Shown: piece by piece, positions 1-7,210 of the stretch
Layout: each line of letters starts with the position of its first letter
Numbering within the stretch: the first letter of the stretch is position 1
DNA from: Clostridia bacterium
GTDB lineage: Bacteria > Bacillota > Clostridia > Christensenellales > CAG-917
Length of the DNA: 10,651 nucleotides
Direction: 5' to 3'
NCBI GenBank assembly: GCA_900769205.1
Contig: CAAGFS010000010.1
Coordinates: 1 to 10,651, forward strand
Notes under the pieces: model-generated
What the model was told of the DNA's origin: nothing
The model's input: only the letters and a program-made list of their open reading frames with translations
The model's database searches: none
Position numbers and translations under genes: made by a program

Positions 1-81
1 ATCCTGATTTATGACGTCAACGACTCGGGAAATCGTGTTTCCGTTTGCCATCGACGTGCCGCCAAACTTACAAACTTTCAT
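1..81 (-). CDS. Aspartate kinase, N-terminal fragment (runs off the left edge)
   Basis: Reading leftward from an ATG at 79-81, 27 codons are open to the window edge and begin MKVCKFGGTSMANG. The KFGGTS motif (residues 5-10) followed by a small residue is the nucleotide-binding N-terminus of aspartokinases, which phosphorylate L-aspartate in the first step of lysine, threonine and methionine synthesis. An AAAGG ribosome binding site lies about six bases upstream of the ATG. The gene starts 43 bases after the stop of the DUF1015 gene on the same strand, so it is probably the last visible member of the holA-cdaA operon. Only the first 27 residues are visible, so the subtype (monofunctional, ACT-domain-regulated, or fused to homoserine dehydrogenase) cannot be judged. 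Other amino-acid-kinase family members are possible, but this exact start is typical of aspartokinase. Confidence 0.85.
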   Translation of the reverse strand, partial: MKVCKFGGTSMANGNTISRVVDVINQD

Positions 82-124
82 ATCTACCTTTGCGCCATTA
101 TATGCAATCGTCAAAGCGCTTGAC

Positions 125-1345
125 TCACCTTATGGCTTTGGCTTCGAAATAATATCTCTTTTCTTCCGCTTCGCCCATAGAAAACGCTTTGCGACAGAGC
201 GTGCCGTTTTCGAGAACGTAGCCGAACAATTCTTCTTTCTTTATCTTGGGCATTGCGATCGCCACGCCGTCGTTGTTGTCAGCGACGCTTTGAAGATGCT
301 CTATGCCGTGTATATAGTCCACTTTGCAATCGGGATGAGCGGAGATATAATCGTCGATTGCGCTCTGAATATCCTTGATCGCCTTTGCGCCGTTGGAGTT
401 GACAAAAATCGTAAACTCTCCGCATTTGCCGAACGCACGCACGCTCGCCTCGCCTTGCAACGCGCCCTGCATATACTCGCAAAACTCCTTGCCCGCACCG
501 AAAACGAAGCGGTGTATCGGCTCGAAAATTATGCCGTCATCGTGCAGGTTTTCAATCTCGCAAAGCGCAAATCTCGCAGGATGAGACGCCTTTTGCGCGT
601 CGCTCAACCCTTGTTTTACGTTGTTCCAATGCGCTTGTGCGGTTGCAAGAGAATGGTTGCCGTCGCCCACCGCAAAGATGAAATCGTTGCTTCCTTTTCC
701 GTAGAGATTCTGCACGGAATCGTAGTACTCGTCAAAGGCGTCGATCACTTGCTTTGCGTCTATGCGATAGCCCTCGAGATGTCCGCCGCCCATATTCAAA
801 TCGAAATCGTATATCTTTTCAAGCCCGTCGCGCTTTGCCCAAAGCCCTTCGACGACGCTCTTTTTTCTGTCGTCGATAAGAAGCATAATGTGCGGAAGCT
901 CCACGAGAGCGTTTTCTCTTATGGCAAGCCTCGGCGGAATGCGGTCGAGCACCACCCCTTCCGTCGAGCGTATGAGCGCGTGGGAAGGATGAGTGAAACA
1001 ATAGTCCTCGAGATCAACCGCGCACACGACTCCGAGGCGGGAAACTCCGCTTGCCGTCGTGCGTTTTACGACAACGCAACTTTTTTCAAGAGTGCGGAAC
1101 ACGCCGTTTTGTATGTAATCGCGCATAGTTTCGTTTATCGTGTCAATACGTTGTTGCTTGTCGTCGTCTTCGAGATACGCTTCGGGAAATACGAGTTTGA
1201 GCGTGCTCGGAGCGTCCCCGACGAAATCTTCGAGTTTGCGCCAGTACGCGCGCTCGGACGTAAACTGATCGCACGCAACCACCGACCATTTTCGATGATC
1301 GCAATCCTTTGGGACGAGTATATCCGTTTCTCTTATAGTTTTCAT
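125..1345 (-). CDS. DUF1015 family protein
   Basis: This 406-residue protein matches the DUF1015 family over its whole length. Visible landmarks are an N-terminal ACDQFTSERAYW segment (residues 24-35), RSTEG (126-130), a central VGDGNHS motif (226-232; the usual family form is close to ADGHHR) and the C-terminal FSMGEAEEKRYYFEAK ending (388-403). The DG-[NH]-H motif recalls the DGHHR motif of the ParB/sulfiredoxin fold, but the biochemical function is unassigned as far as I know. In other Clostridia, DUF1015 genes often lie near serine biosynthesis genes (established impression, not checked). Here it sits between cdaA and an aspartate kinase. The ATG overlaps the cdaA stop codon as ATGA, indicating translational coupling, and a GGAAGG ribosome binding site lies about eight bases upstream. 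The protein is soluble, with no signal peptide or membrane segment. Confidence 0.88.
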   Translation of the reverse strand: MKTIRETDILVPKDCDHRKWSVVACDQFTSERAYWRKLEDFVGDAPSTLKLVFPEAYLEDDDKQQRIDTINETMRDYIQNGVFRTLEKSCVVVKRTTASGVSRLGVVCAVDLEDYCFTHPSHALIRSTEGVVLDRIPPRLAIRENALVELPHIMLLIDDRKKSVVEGLWAKRDGLEKIYDFDLNMGGGHLEGYRIDAKQVIDAFDEYYDSVQNLYGKGSNDFIFAVGDGNHSLATAQAHWNNVKQGLSDAQKASHPARFALCEIENLHDDGIIFEPIHRFVFGAGKEFCEYMQGALQGEASVRAFGKCGEFTIFVNSNGAKAIKDIQSAIDDYISAHPDCKVDYIHGIEHLQSVADNNDGVAIAMPKIKKEELFGYVLENGTLCRKAFSMGEAEEKRYYFEAKAIR

Positions 1346-2223
1346 ACGTCAAACCTTCCGTTCTTGCGTATTTTGTTTGCAAGTTTCGACTTGCGACGTC
1401 CTGCGTGCGCGTCGCGCAACGCGATTGCTGTGGGAGAGATGCCGTAGGCTTCTTCGATTTCGTCTTTGAGCTTGTCCATCGTCATATAGCGTTTGATTTC
1501 GCCGTGTTTGACGACGGAGATTATACCCGTTTCTTCGCTGACGACGATTGACAAAACGTCGGTGTCTTCGGTTATGCCGATGGCGGCGCGGTGACGAGTG
1601 CCCATCTCTTTGTTGACGTTGCGTTGAGTGAGAGTCAAAAAGCAACCTGCCGCGATAATCTTGTTTCCGCGCACGATGACCGCGCCGTCGTGAAGGGGTG
1701 CTTTGGTGTTGAATATGCTCTCGAAAAGGGGTGCGGAAAGCGTGGCGTTGAGCCTCGTGCCCGTGTCGAGAATGTTGTCGTGTATATCGCCTGCGGAGTC
1801 GATGATGATGATTGCGCCCACGTCCTGCTTTGCCATATCCTGACAAGCGGTGAGTATTTCCGCGGTTGCGTCGCGCAATTCGTCGTCGCTGTTGTGCGTT
1901 TCAAATCCCTTGACGGTGGAAACTTTCTGGAATATGTTTTTCAAATCGTTCTGATACACCACGCACGCCGCCACGATGTCGAATATGACGACGAGATGCA
2001 TGACGTATCTGGCAATTGCGAGTATCTGTCCGCCGAGCAATTCCGAAAGCACGTTGACGAGCACTTCGAGCACTCCGCCGAGAAGCAGAATGAAAAACAC
2101 TTTCATGTTGCGCTTGTAGATGAAAAAGCTCAACATAATCGCAAATACGGCAACGACTATCACCATATCGATGATAAAATAGAGATTGACTCCGTTTGCG
2201 TATTGGGCAAAGTTGTACGACAT
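1342..2223 (-). CDS. cdaA: Diadenylate cyclase CdaA (c-di-AMP synthase)
   Basis: The 293-residue protein makes cyclic di-AMP from two ATP at the membrane. Three N-terminal helices (about residues 14-36, 42-63 and 66-90) are followed by a linker and a DAC catalytic domain (about 112-265). Family motifs are intact: DTGTRLNA (153-160), the DGA motif in LHDGAVIV (177-184), the RHR motif in GTRHRAAIG (208-216) and VVSEETG (227-233). An active cyclase is therefore expected. Length and topology fit the CdaA/DacA class (about 270-290 residues). The start is supported by GGAG seven bases upstream of the ATG. The stop overlaps the DUF1015 start, and a 69-base gap separates it from the upstream membrane-protein gene. 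The usual downstream partners cdaR (YbbR domains) and glmM are absent. A basic C-terminal tail (KLANKIRKNGR) follows the catalytic domain. Confidence 0.95.
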   Translation of the reverse strand: MSYNFAQYANGVNLYFIIDMVIVVAVFAIMLSFFIYKRNMKVFFILLLGGVLEVLVNVLSELLGGQILAIARYVMHLVVIFDIVAACVVYQNDLKNIFQKVSTVKGFETHNSDDELRDATAEILTACQDMAKQDVGAIIIIDSAGDIHDNILDTGTRLNATLSAPLFESIFNTKAPLHDGAVIVRGNKIIAAGCFLTLTQRNVNKEMGTRHRAAIGITEDTDVLSIVVSEETGIISVVKHGEIKRYMTMDKLKDEIEEAYGISPTAIALRDAHAGRRKSKLANKIRKNGRFDV

Positions 2224-2292
2224 ATTTTTCTCCGGGCCGAAAAATCGGCAAATAGTTTGTGACGTTCGCTATGCGAGCGCTATTTTTCGTTT

Positions 2293-3180
2293 TCAGATGT
2301 CGAATTCATCGAAAACGTTTTCTTTCTTTTTCGTGTGTTCCTTTTCAAACTCCGCAAAGGTGTCGGCGGTGTCGTTGCGTTGCTCGTAGGCAAAATTTCT
2401 TTGGTCTTCGGGATGTTTTCTGAGATAGTCTTCTCTCGTGTCCGAACTTCTGTATTCGCGCGCCTGCTTTTTGAACCTTGACGCAACGACTATATCCGCA
2501 ACGAGATACGCAACGTAAACGCAAATCGCGGCGATTGACGAGTACACCTGAATGGGAGCGGACAACGAATTGACTGCATAGCCGAGTTCCCTGAGATAGG
2601 CGACCACTTCCTGCGTGAGTTGGGAGTTTGCGCTCAACGACACGATGGTGAGATTTTCGCTGAAAACGGCAAGTCCGAGCACCACCATAAACACGATCGA
2701 ATACATCGAAAAACTGTTGGCGCGCTCGACGGGATTGAGCTTGTAAAGCCGTTTGAAAACGCAAAAATACATCGTGAGCATCGCGGCGGGCAACACCGTG
2801 ACCGTGTAAAGCGTTGACGTGACGACGTAAACGTTGGGCTCGAGAATTGCAAAACAGTCTATAAGTCCGCCGATCAGCTTCACTCCCGCGACGAAAATCA
2901 TCACCCAATAGCAAAAGTCCGAGCGAGAGATGTAGTTTACGTGACGGCGCACGCAGATATACCACGTCACGAGAGCAAACAGGAAGGTCACGCCCATGGG
3001 CACCACGCCGTATGAAAACACGTCGAGCAATATCGACGTCGCAAGAGAAAGGCGGGACGCACCCGTGCCGATCAGTTCGAGAACGGATAAATATATCGGA
3101 TACACGTTGCTTGCAAAGGACGCGAACAACAATCCGAGCCATATCCAGACGTAATATTTTCTGTCGATTTTGTTTGTCAT
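2293..3180 (-). CDS. Unknown polytopic membrane protein with charged C-terminal tail
   Basis: I do not recognise a family. The 295-residue protein has about six hydrophobic segments, roughly residues 11-33, 44-73, 88-111, 117-141, 157-182 and 211-234. A hydrophilic, charge-rich tail of about 60 residues follows (RFKKQAREYRSSDTRED... to the end) and is probably cytoplasmic. The ATG at 3178-3180 is chosen because AGGAG lies five bases upstream of it. The in-frame GTG six bases earlier abuts that Shine-Dalgarno sequence and would have no spacing. The gene follows holA by 16 bases and precedes cdaA by 69 bases on the same strand, so it is almost certainly co-transcribed with both. The neighbourhood suggests a housekeeping membrane function, possibly connected to c-di-AMP, but nothing in the sequence shows this. 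Confidence 0.8.
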   Translation of the reverse strand: MTNKIDRKYYVWIWLGLLFASFASNVYPIYLSVLELIGTGASRLSLATSILLDVFSYGVVPMGVTFLFALVTWYICVRRHVNYISRSDFCYWVMIFVAGVKLIGGLIDCFAILEPNVYVVTSTLYTVTVLPAAMLTMYFCVFKRLYKLNPVERANSFSMYSIVFMVVLGLAVFSENLTIVSLSANSQLTQEVVAYLRELGYAVNSLSAPIQVYSSIAAICVYVAYLVADIVVASRFKKQAREYRSSDTREDYLRKHPEDQRNFAYEQRNDTADTFAEFEKEHTKKKENVFDEFDI

Positions 3181-3196
3181 AAACACTCCTATAAAA

Positions 3197-4174
3197 TCAT
3201 ATCGTCAGCAGTTGCAATATCGCTTCGTGTATCGCGCTCTGATCGTTGCGCTTTCCGAAAAGCACGTCGCATTGCAACGAGTGAAGATAATCGACGCATT
3301 TTTTTAGACGCACCTGCGAATAGTTTGAAGACGTCTTGCGCAAAAAATACACCGCTCCGCTTTTCATACCGAGAAGTTTGCCAAGCTCCTCGTTCGGCAT
3401 GGATTTGTTGAGTTCGGCGTGCAGCATATTGCGATATTTGTCATAAAGCCTGTTGATGACGGTCACCCCGCGTATTCCGTTTTTGAAAAACACGTCGAGC
3501 ACTTCGAGCGCCTTGTCCGCGTTCTTTTCGCTGACGGCGTTTGCAAGCTCGTAAATCTGAAAATCGATGTCCGCGCTCACCATATCGACGACGTCCTGCT
3601 TGGTTATCACGTTTTGCGAGTATGCTTTGAGTTTTGTGATTTCGCTTGCGATCCTGGACATATTGCCCTGCGTTCTGTCCGCAATCTCGCTCAAAGCGGA
3701 ACGCTCTATATCAATGCTCGGCGGAGCGGAACATATCTCTTTTATCATCGCAAAAAGCTCGTCGCCCGCAAGTTTGGAACAATCGACGATCTGTGCCTTT
3801 TTGCTTTTGACGCTCTTTGCCGCGTCTTCGCTTGCCACGATGACAAGCACCGTCGTTTCGCTCGGCTCCGAAAAATACTTGTCAAGCGCGCTCTTTTCGC
3901 CCTCGTCAAGGGAATCGACGTAAAGAACAACCGCCTTGACGTCGTCGAAAACGGGAAAAGTGTAGGCGGAATCTATTGCGGCATACACCGCTCCGTCCCC
4001 GGACAAAACGCTGAGATTGAAATCGGCGTAATCGGGATTTACAATCTTTTTGAACGTCCTTACGGCAGACGCAACGAGAAAATCGTCGTCCCCGGTCACG
4101 ACGTATGCGGGCGCAAACTTTTCTTCTCCCGCAAGACAAGATTGAACGTGTTGTCTGACGTTGGCAAACTTCAT
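3197..4174 (-). CDS. holA: DNA polymerase III subunit delta
   Basis: HolA is the clamp-loader subunit that opens the beta sliding clamp during chromosome replication. The 325-residue length is typical. The N-terminal AAA+-like region carries APAYVVTGDDDFLVASAV (residues 21-38), corresponding to the family's YLLxGxExFL segment. The middle has ITKQDVVDMVSADIDFQIYELANAV (190-214), and the C-terminal collar domain ends with DVLFGKRNDQSAIHEAILQLL (303-323), matching the conserved delta C-terminus. The delta subunit is normally catalytically inactive as an ATPase, and no Walker A motif is seen. The start is the ATG at 4172-4174, with GGAG four to five bases upstream. A longer reading from a GTG at 4222 adds a basic, non-family extension and is unlikely. 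It is the first gene after the promoter at 4251-4279; the leader is about 70 bases. Confidence 0.93.
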   Translation of the reverse strand: MKFANVRQHVQSCLAGEEKFAPAYVVTGDDDFLVASAVRTFKKIVNPDYADFNLSVLSGDGAVYAAIDSAYTFPVFDDVKAVVLYVDSLDEGEKSALDKYFSEPSETTVLVIVASEDAAKSVKSKKAQIVDCSKLAGDELFAMIKEICSAPPSIDIERSALSEIADRTQGNMSRIASEITKLKAYSQNVITKQDVVDMVSADIDFQIYELANAVSEKNADKALEVLDVFFKNGIRGVTVINRLYDKYRNMLHAELNKSMPNEELGKLLGMKSGAVYFLRKTSSNYSQVRLKKCVDYLHSLQCDVLFGKRNDQSAIHEAILQLLTI

Positions 4175-4250
4175 ATTTCTCCGCGTTTTCCGCGCGATAT
4201 GCGCACACAAACGCACGTGCACGCACCCGCCGACAATAATGTTATATTAT

Positions 4251-4279
4251 ATCATAGCATCATTTATTGCTTTTGTAAA
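4251..4279 (-). promoter_or_regulatory. Sigma-A-type promoter of the holA operon
   Basis: On the minus strand, TTTACA (4274-4279) and TATGAT (4251-4256) are separated by exactly 17 bases; each hexamer is one mismatch from consensus. Transcription should start near 4244, about 70 bases before the holA ATG. A second overlapping TATAAT-like box lies just downstream. The stretch 4280-4390, between this promoter and the ABC-operon terminator, shows no gene that I can support. Confidence 0.7.
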
Positions 4280-4390
4280 TCACGAATATGCAAATTGAAA
4301 GCCTTCAAACCGTCAAAAAGCGCAAAAACTCACTCCCGGACGACTCGGCGCGCTCAAAAAAGAAAAACGTAGCGCCGCTCTCACCTATCA

Positions 4391-4430
4391 AAAAGAAAAA
4401 CCGCCTTGCAACATAGTTTTGCAAGACGGC
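4391..4430 (-). terminator. Rho-independent terminator of the amino-acid ABC operon
   Basis: On the minus strand a 12-bp stem (4419-4430 pairing with 4400-4411, including two G-T wobbles) closes a 7-base loop and is followed by TTTTTCTTTT. It begins 17 bases after the stop codon of the ATPase gene and separates that operon from the holA promoter downstream. Confidence 0.92.
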
Positions 4431-4446
4431 AAAAGGAACAGGACGA

Positions 4447-5514
4447 TCACAACACTTTGGAAAGGAAGTCTTTGAGCCTTTCCGTCTTCGGATTGTCGAA
4501 AATCTCCGCGGGAGTGCCTTGCTCGAGTATTTTGCCTTCCGCCATAAAGAACACCTTGGTTGCCACTTCGCGCGCAAACGCCATCTCGTGAGTGACAATA
4601 AGCATGGTGATGCCCTTTTGTGCAACGCGTTTGATAAGGTCGAGCACCTCGCCCACCATCTCCGGATCGAGCGCGGAAGTCGGCTCGTCAAAGAGTATGA
4701 CTTTCGGATTCATCGCAAGAGCGCGCGCGATTGCCACGCGTTGCTTCTGTCCGCCCGAAAGCGTGGAAGGGTACGCGTTTGCCTTGTCCGAAAGACCTAT
4801 GCTTTTCAAAAGCTCGTCCGCACGCTCGTTCGCGCACTTTTCAATCTCCTTTCTGCTTGTGAAAGTCATAGGCTCCGCCTGCTTCTTCCCGGCGTGCACC
4901 GTGCGGGATATTTTGCGCTCGGTGTTTTCAACCTTTTCGGTGAGAGCAAGCTTTTTTTTCGTCAGTTTTTCATCATAGACGGCATAGGGTTTTCCGCCCA
5001 CGTACTTTACGGTTTTCGTTGCGTCCCACGCGCAAAGCACGGGTTTAAGTTGCGATTTGCACTCGTCAAGCTTGGATTGGAGCGAAACGAGTTTTTTGTC
5101 CACACGTTTGTTGTATGCGTTGCCAAAGACTTGAAACCACTTGTTGTATATTGGCACGAAGGCGTTTTTCGCACGCGTCGCGCGCATATTTTTCACGCCT
5201 ATATGCACGGGTGCAAGCGTGATGTTTTCCTTCACCGTCATGTTGGAAAACAGATTGAATTGCTGAAACACCATACCCATCTTTTCGCGCTGACGATTGA
5301 TGTCCACTTTCAGGTCGGCAAGATCCACGCCGTCGAAAATAATCTTGCCCGCAGACGGATCTTCAAGGCAGTTCAGACAGCGCAGAAAAGTTGATTTACC
5401 GCTTCCGCTCGGTCCGATTATCGCAACGATTTCACCATCTTCAACGCTTGCGGATATGTCGTCGAGCACCAGAAGGTCGCCGTACGTTTTTGTCAGATTA
5501 TATACGTCTATCAT
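4447..5514 (-). CDS. Polar amino-acid ABC transporter ATPase with a large internal insertion
   Basis: This is a GlnQ/HisP-type ATPase that powers the importer encoded with it. All catalytic motifs are present: Walker A GPSGSGKST (residues 34-42), Q-loop VFQQFNLF (82-89), signature LSGGQ (252-256), Walker B VILFDEP (272-278), D-loop SALD (280-283) and H-loop His309. Relatives are usually about 240-255 residues; this one has 355. The excess lies between LAPVHIGVKNM (100-110) and KEIEKCANERADELLKSIGL (222-241), which are adjacent in ordinary family members. About 109 residues (111-219) are therefore inserted in the helical subdomain; they are lysine-rich (19 Lys) with probable helices. The insertion is in frame, with no sign of frameshift. 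The ATG is preceded by AAGGGGG. The permease stop is 12 bases upstream and its TAA merges into that ribosome binding site. Confidence 0.93.
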   Translation of the reverse strand: MIDVYNLTKTYGDLLVLDDISASVEDGEIVAIIGPSGSGKSTFLRCLNCLEDPSAGKIIFDGVDLADLKVDINRQREKMGMVFQQFNLFSNMTVKENITLAPVHIGVKNMRATRAKNAFVPIYNKWFQVFGNAYNKRVDKKLVSLQSKLDECKSQLKPVLCAWDATKTVKYVGGKPYAVYDEKLTKKKLALTEKVENTERKISRTVHAGKKQAEPMTFTSRKEIEKCANERADELLKSIGLSDKANAYPSTLSGGQKQRVAIARALAMNPKVILFDEPTSALDPEMVGEVLDLIKRVAQKGITMLIVTHEMAFAREVATKVFFMAEGKILEQGTPAEIFDNPKTERLKDFLSKVL

Positions 5515-5526
5515 ATCTCGTCCCCC

Positions 5527-6267
5527 TTACGCTCCGACGCTTTTCACGGCGTTTTTGGACGGTTTGGTTTCCTTTTGCTCGCTCTTGCGCAATCTCCTTT
5601 CCACAAGTTTGATGCAGACGGTGATGACGCTCACAATCGCAAGATAAAAGAGCGCAAGCACCATATACGGCACCATATACTCGTAGGAGGAAGAACCTAT
5701 CGCTTTGAATGCTTGCGTCAGGTCGAACACCGCGATAAATCCCGCAACCGAAGTGTCTTTGACAAGTGCGATAAGCTCGTTGCCAAGTGCGGGAAGACTG
5801 TTTTTGAGCGCTTGCGGAAGCACTATGCGCGCCATTGCGGACGGATAGGAAAGTCCGAGCGCCCTGCCCGCTTCGAGTTGACCTTTGTCAACGGACATTA
5901 TTCCGCTTCGCATAATCTCGCTGACGTACGCGCCGCTGTTGAGCCCGAACGTGACGATTGCAACCACAAGTTTGTCCACGCTGACGTTCATAAGCGGAAA
6001 TATGACGTAATAAACGAGAAGAAGTTGCACGATTATCGGCGTACCGCGGAAAAAGAAAACGTACACGTCCCCTATCTTTGAAAGGAAGTTCAAAAAGCCG
6101 TTGCGCTTCGAGGCAACCTTGACGATTGCGATTGAAGAGCCGATTATCACGCCGATTGCAAAGCCGATGAGCGCGATATAGGCTGTGTTTAGCAAGCCTT
6201 CAAGCACTTTGCGATAGCCTTGATTGTCAACGAACGAGCGTATGAATAATTGCCATTTATCCGCCAT
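5527..6267 (-). CDS. Polar amino-acid ABC transporter permease (HisM/GlnP type)
   Basis: The 246-residue integral membrane protein forms the import channel, presumably as a homodimer because only one permease gene is present. Hydrophobic segments occur at about residues 23-50, 64-92, 99-120 and 196-222, with a shorter one near 160-182. Family landmarks are FRGTPIIVQLLLVYY (73-87) and the EAA coupling motif EAGRALGLSYPSAMARIVLP (132-151), followed by LGNELIALVKDTSVAG (161-176). The EAA loop docks onto the helical subdomain of the ATPase, which here carries the insertion. The C-terminal tail is short, charged and cytoplasmic (LVERRLRKSEQKE). The start has AAGGTG a few bases upstream, overlapping the TAA of the binding-protein gene eight bases away, so translation is probably coupled. 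Confidence 0.94.
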   Translation of the reverse strand: MADKWQLFIRSFVDNQGYRKVLEGLLNTAYIALIGFAIGVIIGSSIAIVKVASKRNGFLNFLSKIGDVYVFFFRGTPIIVQLLLVYYVIFPLMNVSVDKLVVAIVTFGLNSGAYVSEIMRSGIMSVDKGQLEAGRALGLSYPSAMARIVLPQALKNSLPALGNELIALVKDTSVAGFIAVFDLTQAFKAIGSSSYEYMVPYMVLALFYLAIVSVITVCIKLVERRLRKSEQKETKPSKNAVKSVGA

Positions 6268-6275
6268 ATTGCACC

Positions 6276-7169
6276 TTACTTGTTGAAGTTTTTCAAAAGC
6301 GTCACGGCAATCGCCTTGTCCACGATGACGTAATCCACGTTGCCGTTGAGCATAGCCTGCACCGCAAGTCCCGGCGCTTCGAAGGCGTTGAAAGAGATAT
6401 TCTTATAGCCGCCAAAACCGAGCGACTCGTTGCCGTTGATATACTGCTGCCCCGTCGTTCCGCCCTGTCCGCCGATTTTTGCGCCCTGCAAAGACGAAAG
6501 CGCGCTTTCCATCTCGGCTTTGTCGGTGCAATAATCGAAAGGCGTGATTGCGTCTGCCTTGACGATAATCACCTGCGTGGTGTCGTAATAAGGATTTGAA
6601 AAATCCACCACTTGCGCGCGGTCTTCCGAAATCGTGAGAGCCGCCATGCCTATATCGTATTCCGCCTGCGTCTGCACCGACGTGACAACCGCGTCGAAGT
6701 CCATGTGCACGACGACCAACGTTTTGCCCAATTCGTCGGCGATTAGTTGCGCGATCTCGATGTCTATACCCGCGATTTTGGCACCGTTGTAGTACTCGAA
6801 AGGCGCAAAGTCCACGTTGGTTGCCACAACGAGTTCGTTGTCCGCACCCGTAGGAGAAGTCTTTATTTCCGCCGAGCCGAAAGTGAGCAACTCATCGCTC
6901 GTGGCGTTGAGATATTTGTCCATAATGCCGTCGATCTCATCCTTTTTGTCCGCAAGTATCGAATTGACGGAATCTTTGAGCGCGCCGTTGTCCTTTTTGA
7001 AGATGAAAGCGTACTGCTCGTTTGAAAGTTCGATATTGACGAGCGATATGACTTTTGCGCCGTCTTTTTGAGAGTTGCACCCCGCAAGCACAAACGAAAG
7101 CGCCGCAAGCATTGCCACCGTCAATATACAAAGAATTGTTCCGAATGATTTTTTGAGTGTGTGTTTCAT
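6276..7169 (-). CDS. Amino-acid-binding lipoprotein, apparently circularly permuted
   Basis: This is a family 3 periplasmic-type binding protein (297 residues) that captures an amino acid for the importer. The lipoprotein signal peptide ends in VLAGC with the lipidated Cys at residue 31. The usual N-terminal ligand-binding start appears late, as LVVATNVDFAPFEYYNG (113-129), followed by the family signature GIDIEIAQLIADEL (134-147), a DIGMAALTISEDR block (172-184) and VDFSNPYY (188-195). The protein then stops at VDYVIVDKAIAVTLLKNFNK, where relatives continue with a lobe-closing strand and C-terminal helices. That missing piece appears instead right after the lipobox (about residues 39-89: IELSNEQYAFIFKKDNGALK, then a helix ending in MDKYLN). 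The ATG at 7167-7169 has a perfect AGGAG seven bases upstream; the longer TTG reading to 7268 lies in AT-rich leader. It is the first gene of the operon. The ligand cannot be named. Confidence 0.93.
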   Translation of the reverse strand: MKHTLKKSFGTILCILTVAMLAALSFVLAGCNSQKDGAKVISLVNIELSNEQYAFIFKKDNGALKDSVNSILADKKDEIDGIMDKYLNATSDELLTFGSAEIKTSPTGADNELVVATNVDFAPFEYYNGAKIAGIDIEIAQLIADELGKTLVVVHMDFDAVVTSVQTQAEYDIGMAALTISEDRAQVVDFSNPYYDTTQVIIVKADAITPFDYCTDKAEMESALSSLQGAKIGGQGGTTGQQYINGNESLGFGGYKNISFNAFEAPGLAVQAMLNGNVDYVIVDKAIAVTLLKNFNK

Positions 7170-7210
7170 ATTGTTTCTCCTGTCGATTTGCCAGGCAATG
7201 ATAACAATTA

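Noticed and set aside
11..1447. Long plus-strand open frame (478 codons) opposite DUF1015 and the end of cdaA
   Set aside because: It is antisense to two well-supported genes, resembles no family, and lacks a ribosome binding site. Similar antisense frames at 1591-2262, 3419-4372, 4519-5394 and 5575-6081 are rejected for the same reason.
2236..2250. Small hairpin (GCCGA arms) just upstream of the cdaA ribosome binding site
   Set aside because: Only a 5-bp stem with no following T-run; too weak to call a terminator or riboswitch, though it could mildly affect translation.
3181..3186. GTG start six bases upstream for the membrane protein
   Set aside because: It abuts the AGGAG, leaving no spacing; the ATG at 3178-3180 has correct spacing.
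4223..4390. Small gene or RNA between the holA promoter and the ABC terminator
   Set aside because: Only an imperfect GC-rich hairpin and short frames without ribosome binding sites are visible.
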